Of a DNA stretch of 64,000 bases, positions 61,487-64,000 are shown piece after piece (position 1 is the first letter of the stretch; the number at the start of each line of letters is the position of its first letter). This stretch comes from JBBKXJ01 sp037969395. GTDB taxonomy: Bacteria; Pseudomonadota; Gammaproteobacteria; Pseudomonadales; JAUIET01. The notes beneath the pieces were generated by a model. The model did no database searches, was not told the DNA's origin, and saw only the letters and a list, made by a program, of their open reading frames with translations. The translations under genes and the position numbers were made by a program. The DNA lies in assembly GCA_037969395.1 (NCBI GenBank), contig JBBKXJ010000070.1, positions 1-64,000 on the forward strand, read 5' to 3'.

Positions 61487-62950
61487 CTACAGAAGTTCGG
61501 CTGGCGGCTGTTCGCAATCGAGCGTGCGCCCTAACAGCCTTTCAATCTCGGGCAGCATAAAAGAGTCAGTTTCACAGGCCAGGCTGATCGAAGTGCCCTT
61601 CGCTCCCGCCCGGCCGGTGCGGCCAATGCGATGCACATAGTCTTCGGGGTCTTCCGGCAGATTATAGTTAATCACATGGCTGATACCTTCCACATGAATA
61701 CCGCGGCCGGCAACGTCGGTAGCCACCAGAACCTTCAATTCGCCAGACTTAAACCGCTCCAGTGTGCGAGTGCGTTTTCCCTGCGGTACTTCACCCGACA
61801 AAATTCCACACTCTATCTTCGATTTTTGCAAACGTTCATGCAGCCTTCTCACCTGGTCGCGGCGGTTGGCGAACACCAGCGCGCTGGTCACGTCTTCAGT
61901 CCGCAGAATGTTACGTAACACGGAGAACTTCTCTCGTTCACTCACAAGATAAACGCGCTGCGTAACTGCGTCAGCGGCCACGTTTTCCGGCTCGATCTCA
62001 ATCTTGATCGGATTGTCGGTCCAGCGGTCAGCCAGGTTGAGAATATCGGGGTCAAAGGTAGCGCTGAACAACAACGTTTGACGATGAGATTTATGCGGGG
62101 TTTTGCTGATAATGCGCCGCACCTGCGGAATAAAGCCCATATCCAGCATACGGTCAGCTTCGTCGATGACCAAAATTTCGATCATGTCCAACCGCACCTC
62201 GCCCCGGTCGATAAAATCGATAAGCCGGCCGGGCGTGACCACGAGAATGTCGACTACCTCCCGACGCAGGCTATTAATTTGCTTGTCCATATCCGCACCG
62301 CCGATCAATACGGTGGTCTTTAAATCGAGATGACGGCACAGCGCGTGCGAATCGCTGCCTATTTGCACCGCCAACTCACGCGTCGGTGCCAGCACCAGCG
62401 CCCGCGGCTCGCCGACGTAGCGTTCCTCATCCAGCGGATGATTAACCAGTTGATTGATCAGCGTGACCAGAAACGCTGCTGTTTTGCCGGTACCGGTTTG
62501 CGCCTTACCAATGGCATCACGTGCGGCCAGCGTATGCGGCAGGATTTGCGCTTGAATGGGTGAACAGTAGTGAAAGCCCAGATCAGCAATACCTTGCATA
62601 AGCTGCAGCGGCAAATCAAAGTCGTGAAACCGCACTTTACCCGCTTCGGGCGGCACCTCAAACTGATCAATAGACCAGGCAGGTTTAGCCGGCTCGTTCT
62701 CATGCACAGATTTTTTGCGCTCGGTTTTTTTACGCCCGGATTGTTCGCGCCCAGATTGTTCGCGCCCAGATTGTTCGCGCTCGGCTTTATCGCGCTCGGC
62801 TTTATCGCGCTTGGCTTTTTCGCGCTCGGCCGTGTTGCGCTCTCTTTTCTTAGCCGGCTTGGCTGGCGCTGCCGACTGCTTTTGGGTCGGTTCGGCAGCT
62901 GCTTGTGGTCCGTCTAATAATCGACTGCGGAGTTTGGAAAGTAACTTCAT
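61487..62950 (-). CDS. rhlB: DEAD-box ATP-dependent RNA helicase, RhlB-like
   Basis: This 487-residue RNA helicase has a basic repetitive N-terminal extension (about 1-90) joined to a standard DEAD core: Q motif FHDFDLPLQLMQGIADLGFHYCSPIQAQ, motif I AQTGTGKT, PTRELAVQI, motif II DEAD, motif III SAT, motif V ATDVAGRGIHV and motif VI HRIGRTGRAGAKG. The core resembles pseudomonad RhlB; Escherichia coli RhlB lacks this N-terminal tract. Between residues 34 and 78 pentads such as EREKA, ERDKA and REQSG repeat, encoded by 15-bp DNA repeats. The symbol is tentative among RhlB/RhlE-type helicases. Confidence 0.88.
   Translation of the reverse strand: MKLLSKLRSRLLDGPQAAAEPTQKQSAAPAKPAKKRERNTAEREKAKRDKAERDKAEREQSGREQSGREQSGRKKTERKKSVHENEPAKPAWSIDQFEVPPEAGKVRFHDFDLPLQLMQGIADLGFHYCSPIQAQILPHTLAARDAIGKAQTGTGKTAAFLVTLINQLVNHPLDEERYVGEPRALVLAPTRELAVQIGSDSHALCRHLDLKTTVLIGGADMDKQINSLRREVVDILVVTPGRLIDFIDRGEVRLDMIEILVIDEADRMLDMGFIPQVRRIISKTPHKSHRQTLLFSATFDPDILNLADRWTDNPIKIEIEPENVAADAVTQRVYLVSEREKFSVLRNILRTEDVTSALVFANRRDQVRRLHERLQKSKIECGILSGEVPQGKRTRTLERFKSGELKVLVATDVAGRGIHVEGISHVINYNLPEDPEDYVHRIGRTGRAGAKGTSISLACETDSFMLPEIERLLGRTLDCEQPPAELL
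62717..62851 (-). repeat. 15-bp tandem repeat array inside the helicase gene
   Basis: Nine in-phase 15-bp units run from 62717 to 62851. Two adjacent units are identical (62747-62761 and 62762-62776), as are 62777-62791 and 62792-62806. Each codes for a charged pentad (E/R/K-rich). The unit length keeps the frame, so copy number could change without a frameshift. Confidence 0.85.
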
Positions 62951-63563
62951 TGGTATTGACTAGGATTGGCGCGCGTTGGTGCGTGGCGCATTATGCCGAT
63001 CTATCCCGCTAAAACCAAGGGTTTAGCGCGCCATCAGCGTGGTAGATGCCGCATCGCCGTACAGTCGCGGCAGGATAAATGCGCGAGCGAGCCAATAATC
63101 GAGACTAACGTAGCGGCCACCGCCGATTATATTTGGCGGTAAATTTATGCATTGCATTATCCTTATTGTTGGTGGCAACTCGATGGCAGCGAATAGCAGA
63201 CCGCTAAGCGTGACGCGTACAGGTTGTGATATGTAACTGGAAAAGCACAGCAAAGTTGCCCGCGATCTTAAGCGCCTTCCTGACAGTTACGTATTAATAC
63301 CTAATTGCTATTGTTTTTATTATTTATATCAATACGATATAGCCTGACGCCAGGCAGGTGTCAAAATATTGCCAAGCCAGATCTGATGAAACTGAGAATA
63401 TAGACGGTAACGTTCGACCGCTTTTTAAAACATGTAGTGACTGCCTGCGCCCCCGCGGCAACCAACCAATTCGTTAGGCCTGAGCATAAGTGGTGCCGGG
63501 TATTCATCGCCGCTGTTGAGCGCGGCGCACAGCCGGCCAATTTGTCGCAAAATGCAGGATCAG
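62951..63563. other. 613-bp intergenic region without a recognised gene
   Basis: This gap holds the upstream regions of the helicase and of the receiver-like gene. The only open frame of note is 76 codons on the minus strand (63023-63253), with no similarity I recognise and no clear ribosome site; it could be chance or a gene remnant. An inverted repeat ACCGCC/GGCGGT (63119-63142 area) and an AT-rich stretch near 63300-63345 are visible. No tRNA or known RNA was found. Confidence 0.5.
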
Positions 63564-64000
63564 CATGCCCGAAAGCAAACTAACAGCAACACGATCTGTG
63601 CTGCTGCTGGAGAATAGCCTGGTTGCCGCTACGCAGTTGCGCGAGCTGCTGTCCGCGTTGCCCGGCTGGCACCTTGACACCACGGTGCATCTGTCCGACG
63701 CGGGAATTTTTCCAACGTCGAGCGATCTGCACGACCTGGTGCTGGTGGCGGATGACTACGCCCACCTGAATTTAAGCCAAATCATTGAAGTGGCTAAGTG
63801 TTATCAGCCGCACGCGCACATCGTGGTGCTCGGAACAACATTGGCAGACGCACGATCGCCGCAGCAGTTTGTTGCGGCAGGGCGAGCCGGCGTCAACTAC
63901 TGGTTGCAAAAAGATAATATCTCTCTCGTGACGCTAAACAGCATGCTACAGCAGCTGTTCAACGACGGCGATCAACCGGCCCGTTTAGTAAATCCAGCAA
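63564..64000 (+). CDS. Receiver-like (degenerate response-regulator) protein, N-terminal part
   Basis: An open frame from ATG 63564 runs past the window edge; 145 residues are visible. They fit a CheY-type fold: a first strand SVLLLENS, a central DLVLVADDY, a VVLGTT strand and a late LQKDN lysine. The paired acidic residues normally after strand 1 read EN, so phosphorylation may be weakened or lost. Degenerate N-terminal receivers of this kind occur in FimX-like GGDEF/EAL proteins, but nothing downstream is visible to decide the output domain. A GCAGGA stretch lies about 6 bp before the start. Confidence 0.6.

Noticed and set aside
63023..63253. 76-codon minus-strand ORF as a real gene
   Set aside because: No ribosome site, no recognised similarity, and it lies in a gap that otherwise looks non-coding; left as possible remnant only.

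Overview
The window is 64 kb of chromosome from a Gram-negative gammaproteobacterium with a Pseudomonas/Cellvibrionales-like layout. No taxon can be named from the sequence alone. The grounds are: an outer-membrane gene set (lpxC, lptABC, kdsCD, lpoA, dolP, yhdP); a meso-diaminopimelate-type MurE; a gammaproteobacterial cytochrome bc1; GatCAB; short-form HisG; and gene order that follows, as I remember it, the Pseudomonas aeruginosa segment from argJ-secA up to gatCAB. No prophage, transposase, CRISPR array, rRNA or tRNA was seen. This is conserved core chromosome, and most of its interest lies in what has been fused, lost or rewired.

Layout. 1-5.3 kb, minus strand: argJ (cut by the edge), secA, an M23 envelope peptidase, lpxC. 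5.5-21.3 kb, minus strand: the division and cell-wall (dcw) cluster, transcribed mraZ-rsmH-ftsL-ftsI-murE-murF-mraY-murD-ftsW-murG-murC-ftsQ-ftsA-ftsZ. It has a sigma70-type promoter and four 10-bp MraZ-type boxes upstream and a terminator after ftsZ. 21.7-22.0 kb: RNase P RNA. 22.1-26.4 kb: rsmI diverging from lpoA-yraN-diaA-dolP. 26.5-32.7 kb, minus strand: sspB, sspA, a fused cytochrome b/c1 gene, petA, rpsI, rplM, zapE. 32.9-35.3 kb: zapG, a Nif3-family gene and a DegS/AlgW protease. 35.4-39.6 kb, minus strand: hisD, hisG, murA, ibaG, mlaC. 39.8-49.8 kb, plus strand: yrbG, kdsD, kdsC, lptC, lptA, lptB, rpoN, hpf, ptsN, rapZ, ptsO, mgtE, darP. 49.8-56.9 kb, minus strand: a nitrilase-family hydrolase, yhdP, rng, maf. 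57.1-61.5 kb, plus strand: gatC, gatA, gatB, a PA4642-family protein, cysZ. 61.5-63.0 kb: a DEAD-box helicase. 63.6 kb to the end: the start of a receiver-like gene.

How the genes work together. Most serve envelope building: peptidoglycan precursors (murA, murC-F, mraY, murG), septation (fts genes, zapE, zapG, lpoA), lipid A/LPS synthesis and export (lpxC, kdsCD, lptABC), outer-membrane upkeep (dolP, mlaC, yhdP) and envelope stress sensing (DegS/AlgW). With them travel the rpoN-hpf-ptsN-rapZ-ptsO nitrogen-PTS block, respiratory complex III, translation genes and RNA enzymes.

Most notable: (1) cytochrome b and c1 form one uninterrupted 743-codon reading frame; (2) several genes usual at these loci are absent from their slots: mreBCD between maf and gatC, mlaFED and mlaB around mlaC, ddl between murC and ftsQ, dciA near lpxC, tldD beside the nitrilase gene, hisC beside hisD; (3) FtsI carries SSQ where the catalytic SxN motif is expected; (4) rpoN has a hairpin and an 8-codon leader ORF whose stop overlaps its start codon; (5) several palindromes and two families of short dispersed repeats lie in the intergenic gaps.
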